Assembly: GCA_022113835.1 (NCBI GenBank)
Contig: JAILWY010000021.1
Coordinates: 5,456,001-5,520,000 of the forward strand
Source of the DNA: Atopsyche davidsoni
Lineage: Eukaryota; Arthropoda; Insecta; Trichoptera; Hydrobiosidae
DNA: 64,000 bases
Direction: 5' to 3'
The translations under genes and the position numbers were made by a program. This document shows, piece after piece, positions 11,511-23,659 of the stretch. The notes below the pieces were generated by a model, which was given only the letters and a program-made list of their open reading frames with translations, searched no databases and was not told the origin of the DNA. How positions within the stretch are numbered: position 1 is the first letter of the stretch; every line of letters begins with the position of its first letter.

Positions 11511-11610
11511 GTAGCCGAGATGAAACACTTCGATAGCGACGGCCAACAATGGCGACAAATGGGAGCTGCGGCAGTCAAAACAAACACTCGACGTGTCAGC
11601 TGCTAGATTA
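11511..11610. promoter_or_regulatory. Small GC-richer patch with ATGGC/ACAAATGG words
   Basis: Contains AACAATGGCGACAAATGGGA and then GACGTGTCAGCTGCT (a CAGCTG E-box). The ACAAATGG word recurs in several other islands of this window. Regulatory function is inferred only from this recurrence. Confidence 0.25.
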
Positions 11611-12416
11611 AACATTTCAAAATACCACACATAATTCATTTTTTTATAAACAATAACGAGAAAATTTTTGGCGTATACTTCGAGTTCAATTCTAGAATTG
11701 TTGACTTTTTTTCATGCAATATTTTTATGCTTTGCATAAAGTTAACTCTACTGAAACATCAAAGTTTACATTTTTTCTCATCTCTAACCGTGATTGCTAC
11801 ACACTTAAAAATCCGGTAGTTATTGAAAACATGAAAGGACTAAAAAGTGGAAGTATAGTTTTTTTTAAATTATGAAAGTGAATATAGAACTCTGACTCCC
11901 ATGTATTAAACTAAGGGGTTGCAACGTTTTTGTTTGCGACAAATTTTTATATTATTGATACTATAATGCCCAAGTTTGAAATCCAAAAAAATATATATCT
12001 AATTATAAGTCTTTGTACTCTACATTAAAACCACATTCAAGTATAAGCCGTTTTTATTAATAGTTGTGAGATCAGTAGTATTTTTTTTATAAACAATAAT
12101 AATTCCATGATACATTTAAAACTTGTCCCTGTGCTAATTTTGGTTTACCTAAGGACCTACATATAAATATACTTTCACAATTAAATATCAGCAATTATCA
12201 TACGTCAGATAAGAGTTAATGTTTTTTACGTTTAAATACTCAGTGAATTGATAGGCAGCCACAATAACATTTCGATCCGAATAAATTTCATTAATTTTAT
12301 TTTTTAGTTATTGGCATCTCACAATAAAACAAAACGAAAACAGAGTCGATCCATCGCGGCATTTCAACACTGCCCGGTTGTTCCGTGACAGATTATTTAG
12401 TTACCTGTAGTCCGAA

Positions 12417-12424
12417 ATGGACAG
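12417..12424 (+). other. Candidate exon 3' end with ATG and perfect donor
   Basis: ATG-GAC-AG is followed by a perfect donor, GACAG|GTAAGT, at 12424/12425. The exon would extend upstream to an unknown start; 12340-12416 is less AT-rich than its surroundings. If spliced over the 205-base interval to 12630, the frame continues to a stop at 12694-12696, giving a 24-codon reading frame. A second frame through the same junction is also open, so coding is uncertain. Confidence 0.3.
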
Positions 12425-12629
12425 GTAAGTTGACGTGTTGTACATAATGCGGTTAAATAAATAAACTGACATTATAAAACGTGCTTGAATAAATTATGCT
12501 CAATGTTAAATATAGAGTCATGGGTATTTCAATGGCCAACTCATACAGGACCGAATGGGGTTGCCGTTAAATTGAGATACAATCAAATATTTATGGAATA
12601 ATTGATTGTTATTTTATTTTTATTTTCAG

Positions 12630-12696
12630 AAACAGATATGAGCGAGGCGATAAATTTAAAGCCAGCAGTGAGTGGCAAGCAGTGCATATAATATAA
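12630..12696 (+). other. Candidate exon after strong 3' splice site
   Basis: A pyrimidine-rich tract with TTTTATTTTTATTTTCAG ends at 12629, a convincing 3' splice site. In the phase supplied by the donors at 11489 and 12424, the frame starts Asn-Arg-Tyr-Glu-Arg-Gly-Asp-Lys-Phe-Lys and stops at 12694-12696. A further donor-like AGCA|GTGAGT lies at 12667/12668, so the exon could end there instead. The peptide is not recognised. The clear acceptor facing the perfect donor 205 bases upstream makes this the best small-intron candidate in the window. Confidence 0.35.
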
Positions 12697-13110
12697 TATT
12701 TTGCACGTTTTTTTGAGTTAATTTAGTTATATAGACACTCTACAGTTCTCTTTTTCTGGGATAGCATGCGTATATTAAATATTAATTATTTAAAAAATGC
12801 TCAAATTTGAAAAATATGAATGCTACATAGTTAGTGAAAAATTGTCAGTAAGGCGTAAAGAAAAGCGATTAAAAACAACTGTGTGTTTTTTGTTGATTTG
12901 CATTTATTTTATTTTATATTACAAATGAAAAATAACCCTAATAAAAATAAAGAAAAATTATTTTAATAAAACTAATTTTGTTTATTTATAACAATCATTG
13001 TTTGATAGCAAGAACAATACTTAGAACATAAGTATGTATACGCTTGTTATTTCCAGCTATTGTTATAAATGTTGTCTAAAAACTATTCTTTATTATCATC
13101 ATTACAATCA
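12697..13110. other. AT-rich non-coding stretch
   Basis: No gene or repeat recognised; strongly AT-rich with runs such as ATTTATTTTATTTTATATTAC. Confidence 0.5.
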
Positions 13111-13117
13111 ATAAAAC

Positions 13118-13530
13118 GTCATTCTGGCGGTTCGTTATAAAAGCCGCAGAGAAAAAACTCCATAGACCAAAATTTACAACGCCAATAAAGCATATTATTA
13201 CTGATCATAAATATATAAAACCAAACTGCTATAAATCTAGCTTTAAATAAAAATTTAGTTTCCCACGATACGCACGCGATTGTAGCCTCTATGCGCGGGG
13301 ACATTAGGGAGACTTCAAACGGCGCAATCTGGCGATATTTACGATACAAGATTTCAGCTACATTAAGCCATATATCTTTGTTTCTATCGGCGGATATATC
13401 TATCGAGAGATTGTAGATCGTACAATTTCGCTGTGTTGAGACTTCCACGGAACATCGCATGTCTCGGCTGTGTAAATTGAGCTACACGAGGGCGTCCCAG
13501 CCTGTATTATAAGTTGGCGTAAATTGTCAC
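13118..13530. other. Mixed-composition block, possible conserved non-coding element
   Basis: Less AT-rich than its neighbours, especially 13260-13510. It contains a 113-codon minus-strand frame (stop at 13119) with no recognisable domain. Several ATCGCGAT/CGATAT-like words and AAACGGCGC are present. It may be a regulatory block. The frame length alone is within what chance produces here. Confidence 0.25.
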
Positions 13531-15055
13531 CGTGTGTCAGTAAATAAGACGTGAATTTATTGACTTATAATTTCTCATTGTTTTTAGTGAGACACATAGA
13601 CGATTAAAAATTTTCAACGTTTTTATACACCATGTCGTCATATATTATTTTTTTTTTTACCTGCAAATCGAATCATCTCTTTCTCGAATCTATTTTAACT
13701 GTGCTTTTGAAGACTATGTCTACGCATGTTTTTCGTTAAAATTAACGCCAAAATTATATTATTACTTTGTGTAATAATCTACTGCATGCCATAAAGTTTT
13801 ATTTTTGTTGCAAAAATTTCTACTCGTTTTATACATCATACATATCGCACTTCTCAACTGATTTTAATGAAACGATGTGCAAATAAAGCGCATTAACGTA
13901 ACTCTACATTTTCATGTTTCAAGTGCGTAATTCGTTCAGGCCTTTCACCACACCATTTCCTTAAGTAGTTATTGCAGTAAACTTATATTCTTTAATTAAC
14001 CTAGATCACGATAGTAGGTAGATATATAAGCAAATGTTATAAAAGCGATAAAAAAAAAAAAAAAAAGAAAAACTTTACAGATACTATACATAATTGAAAT
14101 AGGGAAACTATACTTACAACTGTCTACGTGACGTATTTTTATATTCTTTTATATTTGGTAATTCTCACTACTCTGGTTCTTATTTCATTTTTGTTAATGG
14201 ATATATTACAGATTGTATTTCTCTATAACTATACCAAATGTCATAAGGAAACATGCTAGAGATTTTTATTCTTCGGATTGGCTAAAAAAGTCTTCAAGGG
14301 ATGAAAACTGATATATTAAAATATAGTTATTTGGCTAAGTTCTTTATAGACCTTATATATTTAATCAAAAATAAATGCTACAGTTAATTATTTTAATATT
14401 TCACCCCGCTGTGAACTGTGCAAGAAAATTAAGTGAATTCTAAAAATGATAGATAATGATTGCAGTCGTGTTTGAAATATATCGCCGCTGGCATTGCTTT
14501 ATGATATAATTTTTTTTTCTGAAATCATATTAGGTGAGAACAATGCAAGTTATGGTATTTATTTACTAGTACATTACAGTATATTTGTCAGATACTTATT
14601 GTCTGTTGGTTTTAGGTTTAGTCCAAAATAAGTTAAATGCAATAAATAAAACAACAATCTCAAGTAACATCAGTTTTTACGGCACATATTTTTATGTCTA
14701 AACATTATATGTATTCACAGATGATTAATACAAGAAATCGAGTATTTCTAGCCTTTGTCACGCATGTTTTTGTCGGTATTTTAAATCTGTTAACTTCGTT
14801 GAAAAGGGACAACGTGTCAATTATTTATCACTAATTCAGATATTTCCAGCAAAAAACCTTTCCCACCTTAATGGAAATCATTAATCTCGCATATCTTAAT
14901 TTACTATCCGCGCAGCTCCGCGACACAGAAATGCGGCTTTATCTCACAGAGAAACGGCACGCCATTCTAGACCTTGCGGCCCGCAAACTTTGCCTAAATA
15001 AGCCATACGGCAGATAACAAAAAAAATAAATAAACAATAAAGGCGTTAATTAAAA
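13531..15055. other. AT-rich non-coding stretch
   Basis: Nothing supported. An A-run of about 16 lies at 14051-14066. Confidence 0.6.
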
Positions 15056-15059
15056 AAGG

Positions 15060-15260
15060 CTATCGCGCTCCTAAATTCGATATCTCGGGAGCTTATCTCG
15101 GACACGAACCGCGCCGCGAGGAGCCGAGGGCGGCGACGCGGCCGCCATCTGTTATCCGAAAGAAGCAACAGTATAAATAACACGATGGCCATCTCCGCTG
15201 CGTGCGAGTTTACCGAAATCACTCATCGCGCTTACAATGCTCCCTCGCTCAGATACGAAT
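15060..15260 (+). promoter_or_regulatory. GC-rich island with TATA box and YY1/Pho-like site
   Basis: A GC-rich block (15095-15150) contains GCCGCCATCTG at 15141-15151. It is followed by a good TATA box, TATAAATAA, at 15172-15180. A start site would be expected near 15200-15206. This is the most promoter-like arrangement in the window. No recognisable coding frame follows, and a MITE lies 130 bases further on, so any transcript would be non-coding or spliced. The call rests on motif order only. Confidence 0.3.
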
Positions 15261-15392
15261 CGACACCTTCGGTACGAGAAGCCGGGCTTTCATTAGCGGC
15301 GGGTCTGTCGGCATTCAATGTTTCATGAGATTTATGCCACCTTTTTGTTTTTTTTTAAATTTTTTTTTATTGTTATTGAATGGGATGCCTTC

Positions 15393-15533
15393 TATACACG
15401 CCGCGACGCAACTTTCAGCTTGCCAATTGCGTTCTACTTTGCGGTGTTTAACCATTAAAAAAAACACCCAAAATAAAGGAACGCTATTGGCTGATTGGAA
15501 ATCGGTCGCAAGTTGTGCCGCTGAGTGTGTAAA
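15393..15533. mobile_element. Hairpin MITE-like repeat (same family as 7054-7347)
   Basis: Left arm CTATACACGCCGCGACGCAACTT at 15393-15415 pairs imperfectly with right-arm CGCAAGTTGTGCCGCTGAGTGTG. Inner arms are CTTGCCAATTGCG and CGCTATTGGCTGATTGG. The loop includes ACACCCAAAATAAAGGA, shared with other family members. No protein is encoded; long frames across it on both strands are shadows of the palindrome. Confidence 0.75.
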
Positions 15534-17435
15534 AACTTTAAAAAAGGCTCTCATTTATTCGGATGATTTTTATCAAACGATGTTATATAAATGACTTAAA
15601 AATAAATAACTTTCTTTATGGCTATTGTTATAATACGGTATGTGGCTTTCCCCTGATCCTGTGCGCAGGTTGTGGAGCTTACAAGGTGTGGCTTAGGTGA
15701 TAGCGTACATGTATTTCTTTATTTTCACATTGTGATATATAAGTGTTCATTCACAACACAATCATAATAGCTTTTTGAGATCAGTACGTGCATGCTTTAG
15801 ACTAAATTTATATTTAACTGTTATAAGTTTAAGTATAATAAATCATATCTAGGGGAAATTGTAGTATTTAACTATCACACTTAACACTGAGCAAGATATA
15901 CCTATTTGTCTACATAACATGGTTTTTACAATCAAAACAAATTTAAGTCCGTGCAATAGATAAAACTGCTTGACCAATCAGCAGTCGATTTTGTTTCGCC
16001 TTATTTGTAGTTGAAAAATAGTTAAACGCAATTCCGAGTATCGTTTGACTAAGCCTTGATGGAATTGTGGCGGAATACCATTCTGGGCAAACTTAATTGG
16101 ACCCTGGTCGTATACTTTGACCATTAGCTCCTTTTGGATTCTACAACTAAAGATAAAAGATAAAGAAGTAGGAATTAAATATTTTATCAGATTTTTAATA
16201 TTTATAAAGTCTTTAGCACAAAATTGATTTTTTGAAATACATGTTTCATTTTGTAATCTTAATAAAATATACTAAATAAATTTGTTTTCAATATTTCATA
16301 AAATAAAAAGAGATTGTGTATTGAAAATAAATAATCTCTGCTATGTGATATCATTTAAATATTACATGACATGTGAAAAGGTGTTTATATTGATTAAACT
16401 ATTATACAATTTACAGGCACTCTTCTAGAAGCACGTCTATTTTTTGTTTGTTAGTTTGTTTAAAATAATTAATTTCAGTAATTTAGTTTCAGAATACAGT
16501 GATAAAATTTACTCGTTTATAATAATTGTTAGCTTATAGTATGTGTGTAAATTGTGCAAAACCAATTGTATGAAGGTAATATGTATGAAAACGATAAGTT
16601 CAGTACTTACTATAAATACAACGAAAATATTCTCTCGCCGCACCTTCTTTTAATTAAATGGCGTCACGTTGGTTATCTTTTTTTAAAATGTTTTGATTAA
16701 TGTATTAATTTTTACTTTTGCGCTTTGAGCTTCTGCACAGGTTTCACGATGATTATTTTGAAAGATTGATTCTCATCAGCGTGTCTCGGAGTCGTTAATC
16801 ATTAATAACGTTGCAATAACAGAACCTTCACTGGAGGTGCATCGTGATTGCAATAACCGTCTTCGACTGCAATATTTCATTCTGAAAGTTACAGGGTACT
16901 ATATGTTGAAGCCGAATAAAATAAATCATTTTTTAAAAACCAAATTGACATTTTAGGAAGGAGGAAAAAAAAACTAAAATTACGAGATTTATGTGGTATA
17001 TCTTAATATTATAAAAATTCATCCAAGGAAAAAATATATTTATTAACTTAATTGAAATATATTATAACTAGAGGATATTCGTAAGGTTTCATTTTTAAAA
17101 AATTATGTCCCTGAAAGAATTTATCAGGAGTGCAACATTAAAATATTCCGTAATAATATACCAAGCAAAGATTTGAAATGATTGAATAAAACAACAACGC
17201 CGCTTCAATAATAAACATTCTTGAGCATGTAGTATTTGATAGTCACGCCCAATGAATCCACGTTTCATGAAATAACCATGAAAAAAATTTATCAAAACAT
17301 TTACAGAATCTCACAGATCACCATGAAAACTGTAAAACTCTTACAGGTGTGGATTAAAACACAACAGATGATCGTGCTTTTTGTTGAGATAAAATTAAAG
17401 CTTGGCGTATATACCATGCTGTATATGATGGTTTT
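15534..17435. other. AT-rich non-coding stretch
   Basis: No supported gene. Mildly GC-richer pieces at about 15645-15710 and 16740-16870 show no recognised motif. Confidence 0.55.
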
Positions 17436-17439
17436 ATTA

Positions 17440-17575
17440 AATTTATTGCCTTGGGATACAGCGTTCCTCCGCGATCGAAGGTTTTTTGCCCGGCGTGATG
17501 GATTTATTTCAGCGCTTGACGGAGCGCGCTAAGCTGATCTCCTGAAGGCTTCGGCTTTCCGCCCGTCTCAACTTT
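17440..17575. other. GC-richer patch of unknown nature
   Basis: Abrupt change in composition, with GCGTTCCTCCGCGATCGAAG and a small stem-loop AAGGC-TTCG-GCTTT near 17546-17559. It resembles the end of an old repeat more than a gene. No second copy was noticed in the window. Confidence 0.25.
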
Positions 17576-19833
17576 ATGTAAATCTTACTTATAATGTAAA
17601 TGTTAGCCAGTGTAAATGTAAAATGTTATTTATAAATGTGATTATCACGGCAGGGTTATTTATTACCGTGTCAGGTTAGTAATACATTATTTTTATATTT
17701 ATTCCTTCTCGAATTCGTAAATAAATTTTAATGGATGTTATTTATCAGGGGTTTGAATTTCAGCATATTACATGAATATAACTTTAAAATATTGAAATAT
17801 AAAGTAGCAGTTGGAGTTCTGTATAAGCACCTCTTATCTTTGAAAGACAATAATGATATAATATACATAATAATAAATCATGTTTAATAATAAAATCACA
17901 AGATGCCATGAAACCAATAACGTTTAAATTCCTAATGCAAAGGTTTGAATTATAGTTGGTGCTAAGCATTTAACTTGGTGTATCATATTCTTTCCGTTCA
18001 ATTTTTAGAAATATCCTTTGTTTACCATTCAGCAAGCAATCAAAAGTTACCCAACAGGCATTAACACTGTATCGAGTGCAGCTAAAAAACTAATAGGCTT
18101 TTTTCAAGAGACCTACTATGCAATCTGAAAAAAATAAAAATTCTTGAAATACCGTAAAAGTTGGGACCAACACCGTCACGATACAATTATGTTTCTTAGC
18201 ATGTTTATTTTATAAAGTCTAATCCATCACTGTTTTTCTATTCTTAATTAACAAATCCTTCACGTTTTCCTTATAAAGTTCTCATGTTTATCTGATAAGA
18301 TTTCAGTAATAAATCAATCAGACGTACTTAAACCATATACAGGTACCTAAGGCCCATTGTTTTATTGAATTATACACAATGCCTGCAATACCTAATAACC
18401 TAATGACTCGGCGTGTACTTCATCTCAGTCAACCTCCGATAGATTCACACGTCCTGTATGTGTCGACAGCTCTACAGCCTTGTAATGTCAAACCAGTCCA
18501 AAACGCGGACTTCACTACTTTCTTATCATAACAAATTATTATTTACCAGAGGTGAATCATACGATGTCTTGCTAAATAAAATATTACTACCAAAAAAAAT
18601 TACAAATATTCACCGCTCAAGGCTGCTTTAAACTGAATAAAACGAAGTTAATATTTGTACCAGATGATTATAATTTTTTTTTTATATCTCTTATAGATGA
18701 TTTTTAAATAGTATACATTAAAATTCTATTACTTTTTGAGATTCAATAATTGTTGAAATAATGTATCTAATATCAGTTCTAAGTTGTAGTGAAATTATAT
18801 CGCTGCAGGGTTAAATAGCTCACACTTTTTGATTAATATATAAAATACATTTTTCCTAGATATGAATTGGAATGCATTATTTAAAGTGGTTTGATATAAG
18901 ACGTGCAAATATAATATCATGTAATGACAAAAATATTTGTAGAATTTAATTATAATATTTTTATGAAATAATAGTCCATTTCCATTTACATCCAATTTCT
19001 TTTGTTTTATTTTGTTTTTTTAGTAATAGGTTTTTGTTTGGCATCTACCCTTATATTTAAACAAGTAAAATGATGAAATAAATATTTACAAAAACATTAT
19101 TCATGACTTTTTGAATAAAGTTCATATTATTTACGATTATCATTTTCCATGTGTTTGAAACTCAGTATAGTTTTTTTATAGGTTTTCACTTATTTATTAT
19201 TTTTAAAAGATCATGCGACTCCCTCACCCCACGCCACTGCACGCTACAGGCTTGTCACTTGCCCACACTGGAGATTGAGTTTTAACACAATTAGCATATT
19301 TATACAATTATTAGCATAATTACAACCGCAACACAATACTTTTTGTACAACTGCATTAAATTAAATCTAATGTATGATTTTATCAAACTATTATTATGGC
19401 CACCACTTTATAACATTTGTTTTATTGTGAACTTTTCTCATAGTACCTAATAAATTAGCTTGATAACCAACTACGTTTATATTCAATAATGCAAAATAAC
19501 ACAAATTGATATGATGAATATTTTAACGTAAATTTTAAATGAAATCTAACGACATTTTAAGTGATACTGAAGGAACTTAATAAGAATCATATATAAACAA
19601 AACTTATACAGAACTTGCATGTTTTGAATGGACGATTACGATTCTCATACATTTTGTTTTACTTTCTTGATTATCAGGTATTGAATTGTATTGTTGAGTA
19701 AACAATGATTATGAATGATTAATTTCCACTGTTGAGATAAGAAGAAATAAGTTGTTGATATATTTATTTATATGAAAACCTATTGGTAGTATCAATTTAT
19801 GAAAAGCTATTTAACGGATATTTTATAAAATAT
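17576..19833. other. AT-rich non-coding stretch
   Basis: No gene or repeat supported. Small mixed patches lie at 18390-18510 and 19215-19270. Confidence 0.6.
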
Positions 19834-20037
19834 TGATTGGCCTGGGCACATTGATTCATATGTAGAGTATGACTGTTAAAAATTCTCGATAAACGGAAGT
19901 GATTCGTTAGTACAGGGGTTCGTACACCGGTCATGTAAACCAGGAGATGTGGGTTCAAATCCCACACAAATCACGATGATATTTTTCTGAGAGTTTCTTT
20001 AAGTCATCTTCTATATATGAACTAATGTGACTAATCA
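19834..20037 (+). mobile_element. Solitary MITE with tRNA-like module (204 bp)
   Basis: The left terminus TGATTGGCCTGGGCACATT and the right terminus, reading inward on the minus strand TGATTAGTCACATTAGTTCA, are imperfect inverted repeats of about 36 bp with one 4-5 base gap. They enclose a 73-nt tRNA-like cloverleaf (19901-19973) and a conserved segment GATGATATTTTTCTGAGAG. The element is flanked by TAT on both sides, a possible 3-bp target duplication. It is homologous end to end with the six 205-bp copies at 46737-49022 but clearly diverged from them. No protein is encoded. Terminal repeats are typical of DNA transposons and are not expected in tRNA-derived SINEs. Confidence 0.75.
19901..19973 (+). 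tRNA. tRNA-like sequence, Thr(TGT)-like, inside MITE
   Basis: A full cloverleaf can be drawn. The acceptor is GATTCGT with ACAAATC (one C-A mismatch). The D-stem is GTAC/GTAC. The anticodon stem is CCGGT with ACCAG (one C-A mismatch), around loop CATGTAA with anticodon TGT. The variable loop has five bases. The T-arm is a perfect five-pair stem, GTGGG/CCCAC, around TTCAAAT, and the discriminator is A. The stretch from the D-stem to the T-arm resembles eukaryotic tRNA-Thr. Position 33 is A rather than the near-universal T, and acceptor and anticodon stems each have a mismatch. A pseudogenised, element-borne tRNA is therefore more likely than a working tRNA. No T-run terminator follows directly; the first TTTTT is about ten bases downstream. 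Confidence 0.5.
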
Positions 20038-20089
20038 TATTAGTAATAATTTTATAAAACGTTAGGAAATCAAGTTTTTTTTTATTGTA

Positions 20090-20400
20090 ACACTATATTC
20101 GGTACTAGACACTTTACAAACTGAGTTTACAGTGTAACTTACAACGCCACGACTTATCACCGACGCTCAGCGACACAACACCTCCTGACCCGCTGTCTCG
20201 TACCCGGCGGGGGACCGGCGCTGATGGACAGCTCCCTTAATCACTCAGATTAGAGAACATTGAGATAAGTCTTTAATTAACCATGACTGGGAGAAATCCA
20301 AAACGCAAAGGCCGCACTCATGCCAGCTGATCGGACTCGGCAGCCGACGTGTTCCATGCGATTGTGCTCGGAATGAGAATGGCGACTTTTGTTTCTGTTC
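20090..20400. promoter_or_regulatory. GC-rich island
   Basis: A block of mixed composition with CGCCACGACTTATCACCGACG, GTACCCGGCGGGGGACCGG, a CAGCTG E-box (near 20325) and AATGGCGACTTTTG. It has the same character as the other islands. No coding frame is recognised, and function as a regulatory element is inference. Confidence 0.3.
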
Positions 20401-23190
20401 TTCTTTGTGTTATGCTGTTTAATTACGTAACAGGTTTTGACAATGCAAAATTTATCTGTGACCTATAAAAAAGCAATAAATTATTATTATCTTAACAACT
20501 AACATGCTATCTGTATTTTAAATCAGCTGTTGGGTGTCTGTCAGCTTAGATCAGCCGAAATATTTTTGATTTATTTATTCATAAGTTTATTCGAACGCGT
20601 AAAAAATATTGATTGTAATAACTTCGTAAACTCACAGCATAATAGACGAGGATGGATTTATAATAAATGTTTTTGAAAATTGAAATTATGTTGTAAGCAT
20701 CACAAATACGCACAATTAAAAAAGTCAGCGACGTATTCTCAAGGCGAATCAAGTGTTTTTTTTTGTACATTACGACTTCAAAACATTATTTAAATATATT
20801 TGCTTTCATTGCTACTGAAATATAATTTTAATGAGTCAATATTGTGAGTAGATTTTGATTCTTCTATGTTGAGTAACATAAGGATACCCAAACGAATTCC
20901 TTGAAGATGAAGCAGCTTAATACCCAAGAATCAAAATCAACTTTTAAACAATGGCTGCCAAAACCTACGAACATAGAAGTTAATATAATTTAAAAAGTAA
21001 ATGTAATTTACTTTTTATTTTTATATCAAATCGTTTCATATTGAATTACCTATATGTTACAGGTGTATGACGTCAGAATATGAATGGACTTTCGAATCAA
21101 TAAGTTTTTTCTGCATCAATTGATAAAACTGTCAAAAGCGAAGGAGTTGTTTAATACCTTGACATGTTGCGGACATCGCGACTAAATTATTATACCATTG
21201 ATTAACACATTATTACTGGGATTAAATATTACCATACGGACTAGTAACATTCTTTGAAAACAAATGTCAGAATTACAGCGCACAGTCGTCCTACGTACGA
21301 ATCAACAAGTAAAAAATAAATCAAGCTTGTCGATCAGCCACAAACGCAGGGAAAAACAAACAAAGCCAAACTTAAAAAAATATAGAAAAAAAACTATGTT
21401 TTAATATGTATATAAATTTTTCTATATGAGTTGATTGGTAGCATAAAATATGTTGAATAAAAACACAGTGCATTATGAGCATTAAATTGGAATTAAATGC
21501 AATAAGATAGATATTATTTTTCGTGCTCTTTTAAATTTAAACAAGTTTCCGTGTAAAAGCAAGAACATAATACATTTTAATGTAGATCGGTTTTGGAAAT
21601 ATGTAGCTGTTATGTGTATTCGTCCAAAAAACTAAAATGCACATGTCAAATCAAAAATCACATATATACGTATAAATTAATCTTCACTGCATTTTGATTT
21701 AGTATTAGGTAGAGTACAAGAAGTTTTAATACTTGCAATTAATAAATTATAAGTGGGCAATCCTGGTTTTTCCCCTGATCTTCAAAGAATATAAATGCGT
21801 CGATAATTAAAATTTAATCATTCGTCAATCGGGCTATAGTGTCAGTCTACAGTGAGCTGTCAACAACCGTCAAATTCTGGTTGGCAATACGACCAAATCT
21901 GGAAAACCGGTCATTGTTTTTGATCGACTTTCCTTTTTGTTTCTAGACAGCCTCAATGATATCAAGTCCGCGTCAATCAACTTGATAAATATGACATTTG
22001 ATTAAAAATTAAAAAAATATTATTGATAAGTGAATAACTTATATCTAGAAGTTTTTTGTAGGCTCGTTTTTACCGGCTGTCGTTTTTTGAAATTACGCCT
22101 ATGCTGCTGGTAAATTAGAAACGAATTTGTCAACAGCATGTTACTTTAAACTTAATAACTAAATAACACAAATATTTTAATAATTCATGTGACCTTTTTT
22201 ATATAATCTATTTTAAATAACCCACACATATCTAACCAATAGAATTTGTGTAACTTTCATAACTATCATGAGACAATCAACTTTTTTAAAATGCAGAAAA
22301 TAGATTGTTCGTTCCAACTACAAATTCATCGATAGTAGAGTATATTTTATTGTTTAATTCTAATAGTTATAATAAAAGCGAAAGTAACTTTCTCCGAGAA
22401 ATGCGTTTTATTATTATTTTTTGATATTTTAAATAGGTAGTTTGTTTATTTTATTTTTAAATCGAAAAATAAACAGGAAGGCTAAATAACATTTTATCAA
22501 ATTTTTATTTTTATTTTGTAGGCTTCATTTCCATAAACGACCAGCGATGCCTAATAACAGATAGTGATCTTACTTTTTGTTAAATTAAAAACAATATTTA
22601 CAAAATGATACTTATATTTGCATTTACAGCTTTATCTGATCACATAAAAAATATTTTTATATGAGTTTAATAAGATAATTTTAAATTGTAAAATATTTAT
22701 TGTTTTCAAAAAAAATAAATTTATCATTATGTATTTGTGATTAATAACCGCTTGATACAACTTTAATTTTTAGTAATATAAATTGATAATGTAATAAATA
22801 TAAAAACAGAAATAGCATTCTAAATATTTTACATGAGTGTGCATTTGTCCGTGCTTCTTGATAAACTTCATTCATTCAGACATGTCCCTTAATCTTTCAA
22901 GTCGTTTTATCAAATATCTTTACCTTCTTGGGTTTTGAGCTTTAAATTTTATTTTAACTTTATTTTGAAATAACTGATGGAAATATTTAGAAAAATTGAA
23001 GTACCTCGTCACGTTTTCCAATCGAAACTCGGACAGGATCACAAGTAATCGCTGTATTGGATCGCACCAATGTAACAAAAACATAGGTAAAAAGGTGACT
23101 ATCTCAACTTGCCAATGGAAAACAAGCTGTAGATTGCAATCAAACTGTCAAATTCAACCTGATTTTTTAGCAGTCAATGCTATAAACTTT
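20400..23190. other. AT-rich non-coding stretch
   Basis: No supported gene or repeat; scattered mixed patches only (about 21270-21360 and 21810-21990). Confidence 0.6.
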
Positions 23191-23400
23191 TTAGCTGCGC
23201 AAAAACAAAGACGCTGTTACCTCCGTGCTCGCGCCAGCCGCGAAATTTCCGAGGTGTTTTTAAGAATGCCTGGAATAATTTCCGAAGTTTATTTCGAAAT
23301 AAAGTTTAAAACGCCGCGCAGTGCGCGACCCATTAGTCAGCTGGGCTGCGAGAGCTGCGGGGCATTCTTAGCGCCGAGCCCGCCGCAGGGTTGACACCTG
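23190..23400. other. GC-richer patch
   Basis: CpG-containing block (GCGCGCGCC-type words, AAACGCCGCGCAGTGCGCGA). A + strand frame spans 22996-23394, ending at TGA, but has no ATG until about 23266 and no recognisable domain. It is described as an island rather than a gene. Confidence 0.3.
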
Positions 23401-23455
23401 ATTTATATCAGAAAATTGTGTGGATATTTACTCATTTACTATATAAAAATTCTTT

Positions 23456-23550
23456 TTGCTTGCAGCTAGCCAATAGCGTCCTACATATTAGGCAAAACCG
23501 TAAAAAAACACCCAAAATAACGGGACGCTACTGTTTAGCTGCAAGTTGTA
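23456..23550. mobile_element. Degraded hairpin MITE-like repeat
   Basis: Inner arms TTGCAGCTAGCCAATAGCGTCC (near 23459-23480) and GGGACGCTACTGTTTAGCTGCAAG (near 23523-23546) flank a loop with AACACCCAAAATAACGG. The outer arms seen in the 7054 and 15393 copies are missing. It is recognised by comparison with those copies. Confidence 0.65.
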
Positions 23551-23659
23551 TAATCGTTAGTTATTCAAAACACGAAGATCTACTCATATATGTAATACAT
23601 GCTTTATTTTCTTAACTTGTTAAAATCACCTTAACGATACAAAATCAACGAATATAAAT

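Noticed and set aside
13119..13460. 113-codon minus-strand frame
   Set aside because: No domain, length within chance; the block is kept only as a mixed-composition patch.
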